In this document: one piece after another, positions 52,245 through 62,361 of the stretch
Position numbering within the stretch: position 1 is the first letter of the stretch
How the letters are laid out: each line of letters begins with the position of its first letter
Source: Silicimonas sp.
GTDB lineage: Bacteria; Pseudomonadota; Alphaproteobacteria; Rhodobacterales; Rhodobacteraceae
Direction: 5' to 3'
DNA length: 64,000 bases
Assembly (NCBI GenBank): GCA_022824315.1
Contig: JAJEAC010000106.1
Location: forward strand, 22,487-86,486
Notes under the pieces: generated by a model
What the model was told of the DNA's origin: nothing
Database searches by the model: none
What the model saw: the letters and a program-made list of their open reading frames with translations, nothing else
Made by a program: the position numbers and the translations under genes

Positions 52245-53183
52245 TTATTCCAGTTCGGCTTTCAACGAACCGAACAACTCAGCCTGCTCAAGAATCATGG
52301 CCGCCAGTTCCGCAGCGTTGACCTGCATCGGCGTGGCGCCCAAGCGGTTCTGCACCAACTCCACAAAGCCGTCTTCGGCGGTGATTTCGTTGATTGCGGC
52401 CGACATCTTGTCGCGAATATCATCGGACAGTCCAGCCGGTGCAACCACGGTGCCGAAGTTTACGACGTAGCCAGCATAGCCCAACTCGTTGATGGTCGGC
52501 AGATCCGGCTGCGTCGACAGGCGCTCCGGGTTCGGCGTGGCCAGGCCGATCACGTCGTTTTCGCCGATCATGTTGAAGCCCGACGCCCCCACCATGGTGA
52601 AGTCCGCATCGCCGGCCAGCAATGCCGCGCGTGCCTCGGAACCACCCCGGGTGGGCAGGATGTCCAGCTCAAACCCGGCCTTCTTTGCGAGGGCTTGCAT
52701 CACCAGCCGATCCAGCGGGATCAACGAGGCGTAGGAGAGGTAGCCGCGATCCTTGCCGAAGGCGACCATCTCCTCGAAGCTGGACCAATGCGTGTCCTTT
52801 GACAGGTAGGCTTCGCTGTAACGATTGACGCCCGCGATATAGGTGAAATCGTCAATTGCATAGGGCGCATCTTCGGCGAGCGTGTTGAAACTGTAGGTCG
52901 ACGTGATCGCAGCAGCAAAGGTGTACCCGTCTGCTGGCTGATCCTTGAGATAGGTCGACGCTACGGTACCGCCGCCGCCCGAGCGGTTTTCCATCACGAC
53001 GGCCACCCCCAGCTTCTCTTCAAGCCGGTTGCCGATGTAGCGCATCATGGTGTCCGTACCGCCGCCTTCGCGGAAGCCGATCACGAAGGTGATCGCCTTG
53101 TCGGGCCAGTCGGCCCAAGCCGGACTGGTCGAAATTGCCGTCATTGCCGCAGCCACGGCACTCAGAATGAGTCTGCGATTCAT
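52245..53183 (-). CDS. tctC: Tripartite tricarboxylate transporter substrate-binding protein (Bug family)
   Basis: 312 residues. A Sec signal peptide (LILSAVAAAMTAISTSPAWA, cleavage near residue 24) precedes ITFVIGFREGGGTDTMMRYI, ENRSGGGGTVASTYL and DLPTINELGYAGYVV, all Bug/TctC landmarks. It captures a carboxylate in the periplasm and delivers it to TctAB. It is the first gene of the operon and diverges from a LysR regulator across 147 nt. Confidence 0.93.
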   Translation of the reverse strand: MNRRLILSAVAAAMTAISTSPAWADWPDKAITFVIGFREGGGTDTMMRYIGNRLEEKLGVAVVMENRSGGGGTVASTYLKDQPADGYTFAAAITSTYSFNTLAEDAPYAIDDFTYIAGVNRYSEAYLSKDTHWSSFEEMVAFGKDRGYLSYASLIPLDRLVMQALAKKAGFELDILPTRGGSEARAALLAGDADFTMVGASGFNMIGENDVIGLATPNPERLSTQPDLPTINELGYAGYVVNFGTVVAPAGLSDDIRDKMSAAINEITAEDGFVELVQNRLGATPMQVNAAELAAMILEQAELFGSLKAELE

Positions 53184-53330
53184 CTTTTGGTCCTCCCGGT
53201 TGCGCGGCCTGCAGGTCTGTCACCCGCGCCGGCCGCTCGTTCATGCATCGCCGGAGCAGGTTGCACTATATTTTTCCATCTCGAAAGTATATTGTATGGA
53301 TTGAATGTATCTGGAATTTAGATAGGCAAA
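53184..53330. promoter_or_regulatory. Divergent promoter region of tctC operon and LysR gene
   Basis: 147 nt, clearly A/T-rich in the part next to the LysR gene (about 53268-53330), with TATATTTTT, AGTATATTGTATGG and GAATGTATCTGGAATTT. Several T-N11-A-like half-sites are possible, as expected for LysR binding, but no single palindrome dominates. Both promoters probably overlap here. Confidence 0.55.
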
Positions 53331-54275
53331 GTGGACTACGATCTCCGACAGCTTCGCTATTTCGTGGCGATCTCCGAAGCCGGAAGCCTGTCAAAGGCGG
53401 CAGTGGAACTGAGCGTTGCGCAATCGGCACTCAGCCATCACATGGGCCAGATGGAAGGGCGCCTTGGAGTCGCCCTGTTGGCGCGGAGTTCAAAGGGCGT
53501 CAGGCTTACCGAGAAAGGGCGCCGATTTCTCGATCACGCCCGCGCGATCCTGGCCGCCGTCGACGCTGCAACGAACGACGTCCGCGACGATGCGCGGGAA
53601 CCGGGCGGCCTTGTGCGCATTGGCATCACGCTGACGGTTGGACCCGCCTTGATCGGACCGTTGATGGCCCGACTGGCCAGGGTTGCACCGCGTGTCTCCC
53701 TGCGTGTCGAAGAACGGGTCAGCCCGCATCTCGTGCAGGCCGTCGGCAATGGCGAGATTGACATTGCCGTCTGTTTCAACGCCGGGGACGACCGGCGCAT
53801 CAAGGGAGTCGCCCTCTTTGAGGAGGACATCTGCCTGGTCGGCTCAACTGAGCTAGTAGGAGAAACGGGTGCGAACATAGCGCTGGAGGAGGCGCTGTCT
53901 TTTCCCCTCCTGCTGCCGGGCCGCGATCACGTCCTGCGCGGAATGATCGACCGCGTGGCGCTCTTCCGGAACCATCCGATCGAGGTACGCCATGAGTGCC
54001 TGTCCCTTCACTCGCTATATTGCGGACTTGAACAGGGCATCGGCGCGACGTTGATCTCGAAATTCTCCGCGCTGCCCCTTTGGCGCGAGGGCAAGGTCAT
54101 TTGTCGGCGTGTGGTGGAACCGAACGTGACCCGTCGGCTGTTCGTCGCCGCCAGCGCCGAGCGGCCAATCACCACAGCTCAAAGCGTTGTAATCGAACAA
54201 GCGATGGCATGCATCAGGACAAGCGTCGCCAGCAAGGAATGGCCGGATACCAGGATGGTTGCGCAAGAGGATTAG
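53331..54275 (+). CDS. LysR-family transcriptional regulator
   Basis: 314 residues. DLRQLRYFVAISEAGSLSKA, AVELSVAQSALSHHMGQMEG, LGVALLARSSKGVRLTEKGR form the N-terminal helix-turn-helix; the rest is the two-lobed effector domain. It starts with GTG at 53331 after AGGCAAA. The overall type resembles NAC/CbL-like or HpcH-operon LysR proteins. It is divergent from the tctCBA-lyase operon and most likely activates it when a carboxylate intermediate binds. Confidence 0.92.
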   Translation: MDYDLRQLRYFVAISEAGSLSKAAVELSVAQSALSHHMGQMEGRLGVALLARSSKGVRLTEKGRRFLDHARAILAAVDAATNDVRDDAREPGGLVRIGITLTVGPALIGPLMARLARVAPRVSLRVEERVSPHLVQAVGNGEIDIAVCFNAGDDRRIKGVALFEEDICLVGSTELVGETGANIALEEALSFPLLLPGRDHVLRGMIDRVALFRNHPIEVRHECLSLHSLYCGLEQGIGATLISKFSALPLWREGKVICRRVVEPNVTRRLFVAASAERPITTAQSVVIEQAMACIRTSVASKEWPDTRMVAQED

Positions 54276-54798
54276 TCTCGACCGGACCTTGCGGTCGGCC
54301 CGGTCCGGCTTGACCTGCACACAATCGCCCGATCAGGAATTTCGAAGCGGGCAATGAAGTTCGGTCATCCGCCGGTGACGCCGCATCTGCAATGCGGGGT
54401 CAGGCAAGATCCACCTCCAATGAAGTGAGAATCCGCGCCTGGATTGGAAGACTGATCAACATCTTGGCTCACATGCACGCCAGAGTCTCTAGGCTTCCTG
54501 GATCACCGAGAACCCCGGCCTGATCTCAAATGGTCGTCTGCACCTTGGCTCCATCCCGTCACTCACTTTCTGCGGCTTAGACTCGAATTTGCCGTGCATG
54601 CCGACAACGTCGCGCGGCCATGATCGGCGTCCGCCACACATGTCGCCCGGGTTCGGTTCCTCCGACCTCGCCCCAGCAAGAGATGTCCTGGCGATCCTGG
54701 ATTTGCCGGACTGCACCGCGTCCAATTGGCGATTTCCCTTGCAGATCCAAGCACACGGACATGAATCCTGACGCTTGCGGATTGGCAAGCGAACTGCT
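54276..54798. other. Intergenic stretch without recognised gene
   Basis: About 520 nt between the LysR gene and the operator of the sugar operon. Frames on both strands give no known motif. The terminator of the LysR gene is not obvious; the promoter of the LacI-led operon should lie near the right end. Confidence 0.5.
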
Positions 54799-54828
54799 AT
54801 GACACCGATGTCATGACTTCGATGTCAT
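54799..54828. promoter_or_regulatory. Two tandem LacI-type operators
   Basis: ATGACACCGATGTCAT (54799-54814) and ATGACTTCGATGTCAT (54813-54828) are two near-perfect palindromes with the central CG typical of LacI-family sites. They share two bases and repeat with a 14-nt period. They lie 55 nt upstream of the lacI-like gene, which begins the sugar operon, so the regulator probably represses its own operon through them. Confidence 0.8.
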
Positions 54829-54882
54829 GGCTGTGCTCGCAGGGAATCCTGGAGGCGTTCGGCGAAAAACGGGGGGATTGCA

Positions 54883-55968
54883 TTGGCCACGATCTACGAT
54901 GTCGCAAAGGCGGCAAGCGTTTCGCCAAAGACCGTAAGCCGTGTCCTGAACGGTGACGCGCCGGTTGGCCGGAAAACGCGGAAGGCCGTTGAAACGGCAA
55001 TGGCTGAACTTGGCTATGTCCCTTCAAACGCGGCCAGAATGATGCGATCCAACCGATCAGGGCTGATCGGACTCGTGACTGGCGCACTCAGCCAAAAGCT
55101 CGAACCGATGGAGCCGACAGGCCTTCCGGACCTCTACATCGTTCAGGGCATCCAGAGGGTCATGGCCGACAGCGGCAAGACGCTGATCATCGCGGATACC
55201 GGTGGAACGTCTGCCAAGGTGCCGCAACTGGTGCGCACGTTTCTGCAGCACAGGGTCGAGGCGCTGATCTACGTCGCAGACTATCATCAGCAAGTCACCC
55301 TCGACACCGGCGCAGGAAACTGCCCGGTCGTCCTGGTCAACTGTTTCGATGCGGACGGCACGACGGCGATCGTTCCAGACGACGAGCGATGCCAGTTCGA
55401 TCTCGTGACCGACCTCGTCCGCTCGGGACACGAGCGAATCGCCTATTTCACGCTCGACCCTGCCATGGTGGCCACGGAACTGCGCTCGAAGGGATATCGC
55501 GCGGCGCTTGAAGCCGCTGCCATTCCCTACGATGGCGCACTGGAAGTCATGGCGCGCAGGAACGTCGAGAATGACGATGGCGGACTGCTGCAGCGCGCAC
55601 TGGACTCGGTTCTCGCCCTCGACAGGCCGCCAACCGTGATGTGCTGCGGAAACGACGAGATGGCGCTTCGCCTCTACGGGCTGATCCGGTCGCGCGGGCT
55701 TCGCATTCCCGAAGACGTGTCCGTAGCCGGCTTCGACAACTACCGGGTCATCGCCGAGACACTCTATCCCCCGCTGACCACGGTGGAGCTGCCCTATCTG
55801 GCGATGGGTCAAAGAGCGGCAGAGATTGCTCTGGGCATGATCAAGGGCGAAGACGAGCAGCTTGCGGGTTCGGAAATGGTTCCGGGACCCGTCCATTGGC
55901 GGTCATCCGTGACCGCCTTGAACTCAGTGACCAAACTCAGGAGCAACACAGGGAGTACGTTCTCATGA
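54883..55968 (+). CDS. LacI-family transcriptional regulator
   Basis: 361 residues. TIYDVAKAASVSPKTVSRVL is the helix-turn-helix with hinge residues ELGYVPSNAARMMRSNRSG; the C-terminal periplasmic-binding-protein-like domain includes GNDEMALRLYGLIRSRGLRI and PEDVSVAGFDNY. The start is TTG at 54883: GGGGGGA lies 6-12 nt upstream and the protein begins (M)ATIYDVAKAA as usual. It is the first gene of the operon, overlapping the sugar-binding-protein gene by 4 nt, so repressor and transporter share a transcript. Inducer is unknown. Confidence 0.93.
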   Translation: MATIYDVAKAASVSPKTVSRVLNGDAPVGRKTRKAVETAMAELGYVPSNAARMMRSNRSGLIGLVTGALSQKLEPMEPTGLPDLYIVQGIQRVMADSGKTLIIADTGGTSAKVPQLVRTFLQHRVEALIYVADYHQQVTLDTGAGNCPVVLVNCFDADGTTAIVPDDERCQFDLVTDLVRSGHERIAYFTLDPAMVATELRSKGYRAALEAAAIPYDGALEVMARRNVENDDGGLLQRALDSVLALDRPPTVMCCGNDEMALRLYGLIRSRGLRIPEDVSVAGFDNYRVIAETLYPPLTTVELPYLAMGQRAAEIALGMIKGEDEQLAGSEMVPGPVHWRSSVTALNSVTKLRSNTGSTFS

Positions 55969-57224
55969 AACTGAAGACCTTTGGCGCGGTGCTGGCCGCT
56001 TCCGCATTCGCAGCAGGAGCGTCCGCCGCGCAGACCACGGTAACCTTGTGGTACCATGGTGCCGGCAACGAGGTTGAGTCGAACATCATCAACCAGATCA
56101 TAGACGACTTCAATTCCAGCCAGTCGGACTGGAACGTTGTCATCGAGAGCTTCCCGCAGGAAAGCTACAACGACTCCGTCGAGGCGGCCGCACTCGCGGG
56201 CAACCTGCCCTGCATCATCGACGTCGACGGCCCCGTCATGCCGCGCTGGGCATGGGCTGGATACATGCAGCCCCTGCCCATCGATGAATCGAAGATCGCC
56301 GACTTCCTGCCCGGCACCAAGGGCATCTGGAACGGCACGTTGTACTCGATCGGACTCTGGGATGCAGCCGTCGCCCTCTACGCCCGCCAGTCGACGCTTG
56401 ACGAGCTGGGCCTGCGCACGCCGACGCTCGACAACCCGTGGTCGCGGGACGAACTGCAGGCCGCGCTTGATGCCGCCAAGGACTCCGGCAAGTACGAATA
56501 TGCGCTCGACCTCGGCATGGCGTGGAAAGGCGAGTGGTTTCCGTATGCGTTCGGTCCGTTCATCCAGAGCTTCGGTGGCGACATGATCGACCGCTCGACC
56601 TACACGACGGCAGAGGGTGCGCTGAACGGCGATGCCGCACTTGCCTTCGGCGAATGGTGGCAGAACCTCTTTGCCGGCGGATACGCCCCGGGCAACAGCC
56701 AGGACGGCGCCGACCGCGATACCGGGTTCATCGAGGGCAGGTACGCCTTCTCCTGGAACGGCAACTGGGCCGCGGTCCCGACGATGGACGGCGGCGTCGA
56801 GGACATCGTGTTTCTGCCGGCGCCGGATTTCGGGACCGGACCGACCATCGGTGCGGCATCGTGGCAGTTCGGCGTCACCGAGACCTGCGAGCATCCCGAC
56901 GGGGCGGCTGCCTGGATCGAGCACGCCATTCAGGACAAGTACCTTGCCGCCTTCTCGGACGGCATCGGCCTGATCCCGTCAACGCCGTCGGCGGCGGCCA
57001 TGACGGCGAACTACGCCCCGGGCGGCCCCCTCGAAGTGTTCTTTGGGCTCTCCAACGCTCAGGCCCTCGTGCGGCCCGTGACACCGGGCTATCCGGTCGT
57101 CGCAAAGGTCTTCGAAAAGGCGCTGGCAGACATCGCGGACGGCGCCGACGTTGCGAACACTCTCGATGCCGCCGTCGACGAGATCGATGCGGACATCGAG
57201 GCCAACAGCGGCTACGGCAACTGA
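55965..57224 (+). CDS. ABC sugar transporter substrate-binding protein (family 1)
   Basis: 419 residues. Sec signal peptide (AVLAASAFAAGASAA, cleavage near residue 22) and mature start QTTVTLWYHGAGNE. Family-1 features include FNSSQSDWNVVIESFPQESY, ALAGNLPCIIDVDGPVM, and RYAFSWNGNWAA in the second lobe. It binds an oligosaccharide or glycoside in the periplasm. The ATG overlaps the LacI stop by 4 nt and follows AGGGAG. Confidence 0.93.
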   Translation: MKLKTFGAVLAASAFAAGASAAQTTVTLWYHGAGNEVESNIINQIIDDFNSSQSDWNVVIESFPQESYNDSVEAAALAGNLPCIIDVDGPVMPRWAWAGYMQPLPIDESKIADFLPGTKGIWNGTLYSIGLWDAAVALYARQSTLDELGLRTPTLDNPWSRDELQAALDAAKDSGKYEYALDLGMAWKGEWFPYAFGPFIQSFGGDMIDRSTYTTAEGALNGDAALAFGEWWQNLFAGGYAPGNSQDGADRDTGFIEGRYAFSWNGNWAAVPTMDGGVEDIVFLPAPDFGTGPTIGAASWQFGVTETCEHPDGAAAWIEHAIQDKYLAAFSDGIGLIPSTPSAAAMTANYAPGGPLEVFFGLSNAQALVRPVTPGYPVVAKVFEKALADIADGADVANTLDAAVDEIDADIEANSGYGN

Positions 57225-57234
57225 TCGTGAGCAG

Positions 57235-57261
57235 CGGGCGGGCCGGGAATCGGCCCGCCCG
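57235..57261 (+). repeat. Hairpin between binding-protein and permease genes
   Basis: CGGGCGGGCCG (57235-57245) and CGGCCCGCCCG (57251-57261) form a perfect 11-bp stem with the loop GGAAT. There is no T-run. Such stems after a binding-protein gene usually protect the upstream mRNA and lower permease expression. Confidence 0.75.
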
Positions 57262-57282
57262 ACCCGTTGCCCGGGCGCCAGG

Positions 57283-58353
57283 ATGGCATCGAGACTGACA
57301 CAGCAGAACCGTGCGGGCTGGCTGATGGCCGGGCCCGCGTTCCTGTTGATTGCGGTCTTCCTGATCATTCCCTTCTTCATGGCGATCGGATTCTCGTTCA
57401 CGAACCAGCGCCTCGTCTCCCCGAACCCGACCGAATGGGTCGGTACCGCGAATTACGAACGCCTCTTTGGACTCGCCGTTCTCACGCTCGAGGCCGAACG
57501 CGACGAAGACGGCGCCGTCAGGACAAAGGACGGCGAGCCCGTCTTCCCGTCGCTGCGCTCCTACACCAGAAACAAGGACGACCACCCCGAATTCTATCGC
57601 AAGCGCGAGTGGTTCAGCTTCGGTCGCGGCGAGGACCGGCGCACATTCGTGCTGGCAACCGATGTCGTCTTCCTGAAAGCCGTGCGCAACACCCTTTTCT
57701 TCGTAATTGTCGTCGCACCGCTTCAGGCGGCTGCGGCGCTGGGCCTCGCGCTGCTCATCAACCGGAAGGTTCGCGGCATCAACATCTTCCGGACGATCTA
57801 TTTCATGCCTGTCGTGATCTCGATGGTCGTGGTCTCGATGCTCTGGAGGTTCATCTATGACGGCCAGAACGGGCTCTTGAACACGGTGCTCGACCTGCTG
57901 ACCTTCGGCTGGTTCGAACCTGTCGACTGGCTTGGGCAGACGTCCACCGCACTGCCCTCGATCATGGCGATGTCGATCTGGCAAGGCGTCGGCTTTCACA
58001 TGATCATCTGGCTGTCGGGGCTTCAGACGATCCCGGCATCGCTCTACGAGGCGGCGAGGATCGAGGGCGCGTCGCGCTGGCAGACATTTCGGTACGTGAC
58101 GTGGCCTGGCCTCCGCAACACCGCGATCCTGGTGATGATCATCATCACCATGCAGGCATTCACGCTCTATCCGCAGATCGCGGTCATGACGGGGGGCGGC
58201 CCGCTGGACAGCACGCAATCCATCGTCTTCCAGATGGTCGAACGCGGCTATGGAAGGCAGGACATTTCGGGCGGATCGACGATTTCGGTCTTCCTCTTCC
58301 TCTTCGTGCTCTCGATCTCGCTTCTTCAGCGCTGGCTGACGCGGGAGAAGTGA
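57283..58353 (+). CDS. ABC sugar transporter permease, MalF type
   Basis: 356 residues with about six membrane segments (AGPAFLLIAVFLIIPFFMAI first). Between helices 1 and 2 there is a long charged periplasmic loop of about 90 residues. The EAA loop is ASLYEAARIEGASRWQTFRY. It pairs with MalG encoded next. The ATG at 57283 has only AGG directly before it; the hairpin just upstream may modulate its translation. Confidence 0.92.
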   Translation: MASRLTQQNRAGWLMAGPAFLLIAVFLIIPFFMAIGFSFTNQRLVSPNPTEWVGTANYERLFGLAVLTLEAERDEDGAVRTKDGEPVFPSLRSYTRNKDDHPEFYRKREWFSFGRGEDRRTFVLATDVVFLKAVRNTLFFVIVVAPLQAAAALGLALLINRKVRGINIFRTIYFMPVVISMVVVSMLWRFIYDGQNGLLNTVLDLLTFGWFEPVDWLGQTSTALPSIMAMSIWQGVGFHMIIWLSGLQTIPASLYEAARIEGASRWQTFRYVTWPGLRNTAILVMIIITMQAFTLYPQIAVMTGGGPLDSTQSIVFQMVERGYGRQDISGGSTISVFLFLFVLSISLLQRWLTREK

Positions 58354-58354
58354 C

Positions 58355-59224
58355 ATGACCCTTGAACGCAAGACCCGGCTGATCGGACTGTATCTCTTCC
58401 TGGGGTTCATCGCCTGCATCTTCGTCCTGCCGATCATCTTTATGGTCATGTCTTCGTTCAAGCCGGACCTGCAGCTCTTGAGCGACAGCTCGTCCATGCG
58501 CGCATTCCTCCCGGTCGGGGAGATCGGCCTCGACAATTACCGCGACGCCTTCCGCAGGGCTCCGGTAGGCCTCTTCATCTTCAATTCGGTCTTCATCACG
58601 GCGACGACGCTGGGGCTGTCGCTGTTCCTTGCCTCGATCGCCGCCTTCTCGTTCGTGTTCATCGAATGGCGTGGCAAGACGGTGGTTCTGGCGATCATCA
58701 TCGCGACGTACATCCTGCCCTTCGAGACCGTGGCCGTGCCCCTGCTTCTCCTGGTGAACAACCTGCCGTGGCTGAGCACCGAAGGCGTCACCTGGGGCTG
58801 GCTCAACTCCTACCAGGTGCAGATCGTGCCCTGGATCATCCGGGCGCTGGAGATTTTCCTCTTCGTCCAGTACTTCCGCGACTTGCCGCGTGATCTCGTG
58901 GAGTCGGCCCGCGTTGAAGGTGCAAGCTGGTTTCAGGTCTATCGCCGCGTGGTCATGCCGCTGTCCGGGCCCGTCATCGCGACGGTCGCGATCCTGAAGT
59001 TTCTCGAAATGTACAACAACCAGTTCATCTGGCCGATCATGGTCGTGCAGGAAGAAGGCCTGAGACCGATCATGGTGGGACTGCTCTACTTCTTCCAGCT
59101 GAACACGGCATGGGGCGAGATCATGGCCTATCTCACGATCATCACGGTGCCCGTCCTTGCATTTTACCTGGTCCTGCAGCGCGCGTTCATCGCCTCGATC
59201 GCGTCAACCGGCGTGAAGGGGTAG
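58355..59224 (+). CDS. ABC sugar transporter permease, MalG type
   Basis: 289 residues, six membrane segments (LIGLYLFLGFIACIFVLPII first). The coupling loop is DLVESARVEGASWFQVYRRV followed by VMPLSGPV. Separated from the MalF gene by one base; followed by the glycosidase gene after two bases. Confidence 0.93.
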   Translation: MTLERKTRLIGLYLFLGFIACIFVLPIIFMVMSSFKPDLQLLSDSSSMRAFLPVGEIGLDNYRDAFRRAPVGLFIFNSVFITATTLGLSLFLASIAAFSFVFIEWRGKTVVLAIIIATYILPFETVAVPLLLLVNNLPWLSTEGVTWGWLNSYQVQIVPWIIRALEIFLFVQYFRDLPRDLVESARVEGASWFQVYRRVVMPLSGPVIATVAILKFLEMYNNQFIWPIMVVQEEGLRPIMVGLLYFFQLNTAWGEIMAYLTIITVPVLAFYLVLQRAFIASIASTGVKG

Positions 59225-59226
59225 GC

Positions 59227-60183
59227 ATGCTGGCACTTGAAAATCACTGGGTCTGGGACAGCTGGTACCTGCACGACGGCGAGCACTGGCATTGCTGGTA
59301 CCTGAAGGCTCCAAAATCGATCGGCGATCCGGACCTTCGCCACTGGAACGTGACCCAAGGCCATGCCGTCAGCGACGATCTCGTGACGTGGGAGCATCGC
59401 GGAACCTCGCTTGCGCCGTCCGAGGGTCCGGCCTGGGACGACAAGACCACCTGGACCGGGTCGACGCTGCGTGGCGACGATGGCTCCTGGCACTACTTTT
59501 ACACCGGAACGTCCGCAGCGGAAGGCGCGCTGATCCAGCGGATCGGTCACGCCGTTGGCGAAGATCTGGAAACCTGGGAGCGGGTGGGCGATGGCCTCTG
59601 CCTTGACCTGACAGGCCCGAATTCCGTGCACTACGAGACCGACTGGGAGGGCGCATGGCACGACCGTGCCATGCGCGATCCCTGGGTCATGAAGGATCCT
59701 GACGGCCCCGGATGGCTGATGTACTTCACTGCGCGCGCCGCCGGGATCGACGAAACCAATGATGCAGGATGCATCGGATTTGCCACCTCGCCCGACCTGA
59801 TGGCCTGGACGCTGGAACCCCCTGTGTTCACCGGCGGTTGGGGCCAGCTTGAAGTGCCGCAGGTCCTGCAGATCGACGGCAGATGGCACTGCCTCTTCTG
59901 CATGGACCCCGTACACCAGGCCCGCTGGAACGCAGAGAGGAACGGTCGCATTGGGCGCGGCACGCACTACCTCCTCGGCGACACGCCACGCGGTCCCTGG
60001 CGACTGCCCGACGGCGATGGGCTGGACACGAAGGTCCTTCGCTACGCCGCCCGCATCGTCGAGCACGACGGTCTCAAGCTCCTCGGGTTCAAGGACGGCG
60101 GACCGAACAGCTTTGGCGGCTACATCATGGATCCCGCGCCCGTGTTCCGGCGCGCGGACGGAACCCTGACACTGGAGCGCTGA
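59227..60183 (+). CDS. Cytoplasmic glycoside hydrolase, five-bladed propeller (clan GH-J/GH32-68-like)
   Basis: 318 residues with no signal peptide. The three blocks of clan GH-J enzymes can be matched: WDSW near the N-terminus (Asp 11, nucleophile position), AMRDPWVM (Arg 150-Asp 151-Pro 152, transition-state stabiliser) and QLEVPQV (Glu 209, acid/base position, where GH32 usually has ECP). It lacks the C-terminal beta-sandwich of typical GH32 enzymes. It most likely cleaves a fructoside or related glycoside after import; GH43-like folds share the RDP pattern, so the linkage is uncertain. It sits between the permeases and the ATPase in the operon. Confidence 0.75.
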   Translation: MLALENHWVWDSWYLHDGEHWHCWYLKAPKSIGDPDLRHWNVTQGHAVSDDLVTWEHRGTSLAPSEGPAWDDKTTWTGSTLRGDDGSWHYFYTGTSAAEGALIQRIGHAVGEDLETWERVGDGLCLDLTGPNSVHYETDWEGAWHDRAMRDPWVMKDPDGPGWLMYFTARAAGIDETNDAGCIGFATSPDLMAWTLEPPVFTGGWGQLEVPQVLQIDGRWHCLFCMDPVHQARWNAERNGRIGRGTHYLLGDTPRGPWRLPDGDGLDTKVLRYAARIVEHDGLKLLGFKDGGPNSFGGYIMDPAPVFRRADGTLTLER

Positions 60184-60184
60184 C

Positions 60185-61251
<1,067 letters not shown>

Positions 61252-61255
<4 letters not shown>

Positions 61256-62312
61256 CGAAGCCCGCTGTCATTCTTGATCCCCATTGGCGGACCATGGCCG
61301 AACTGTTCTCGCAGGAGACACTCTCGGACTTGCAGGAAGAACTCGACGTGATCTGGCGACGGGACGAATCGATCTCCAGTGACGCCTTTGACGCGGCTTG
61401 GCCGTCAGCATCCGCGTTGATCTCCGCGCCCCCGCCGTCACGCGAAGGATGCTCGGCGAGGCAGCGAAACTTCGCGCAGTGATCGAGGTATCCGGCGCCT
61501 TTCCTGACACGATCGACTACAAGGCATGTGCCGCGAAGGGCGTCGAGGTCCTGTCCTGCGTTCCGGGGTTTCGGGAATCCCTAGCGGAAATGGGACTGGC
61601 CATGGCCCTCGCAGGCGCGCGTGGGCTTGTCGCTGAACACGAGGCGTTTCGAAGCGGCAATGAAGGTTGGCTGCGGGAGAATCCCGCAACCGATTTCTCG
61701 CTGTACGGCGCCAGGATCGGGTTTGTCGGGTTTGGACAGATCGCCAGGGAACTGACAGGATTGCTCGCCCCGTTTCGTCCGAGAGCCAGGGCCCATGATC
61801 CCTGGCTGACGCAGGCGGATGCGGACCGGTTCGACGTGGAACTGTGCAGGCTCGAAGGCTTGCTGAAGTGGTCTCGCTGCCTGTTTGTCACGGCCGCCCC
61901 GACATCACGGAACAAGGCCCTCATCTCCGCAGACATGCTTGCCCTGCTCCCGGACCACGCGCTTGTCGTGCTCCTGAGCCGGGCGCACCTGGTGGACTTC
62001 GGCGCGCTCGTCGCCGCGGCGAAGTCAGGACGAATACGGGTCGCCGCGGACGTATTCCCCGTCGAACCGCTTCCGCAGGACCATCCGGTCAGATGCGTGT
62101 CCAATGTCATTCTCTCGCCGCACCGTGCTGCGGCGGTTCGAGGTGGCCGCCACCTGATTGGCGACATGATCTTGGGGGACCTGAAGGCCATGTGCTCGGG
62201 AGACTCCAGGCGACAGCTCGCGACGTCCGACTCCAGCCGCGTTGAACTGGTCGCTGGCGTCGGGAACACCGCCGGGACGGCCAACAAGGTTGTGGAACGA
62301 GGTGATTTGTAG
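61252..62312 (+). pseudogene. D-isomer-specific 2-hydroxyacid dehydrogenase with a single-base frameshift
   Basis: The GTG at 61252 overlaps the ATPase stop (GTGA). The first frame reads KPAVILDPHWRTMAELFSQE to SASALISAPPP, then runs to a stop; the continuation (VTRRMLGEAAKLRAVIEVSG, GARIGFVGFGQIARELTGLL, VILSPHRAA) is in another frame. The break is at CCCCC (61429-61433): one extra C restores ISAPPAVTRRML. The NAD-binding GFGQIA and the catalytic His are in the second part; the usual Arg position reads LLSRAHLVDFG. This is either a real mutation or a homopolymer sequencing error. A NAD-dependent oxidoreductase in the sugar operon would act on a product of the imported glycoside. Confidence 0.8.
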
Positions 62313-62361
62313 GCAGCAGGTCGCGCGGCCTCTGGATGCAGGACCTGCGCGGGAGTTGACT

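Noticed and set aside
56875..58536. 553-codon minus-strand frame over the MalF gene
   Set aside because: Arg/Asp/His-rich antisense translation without motif; the permease on the plus strand has clear membrane helices.
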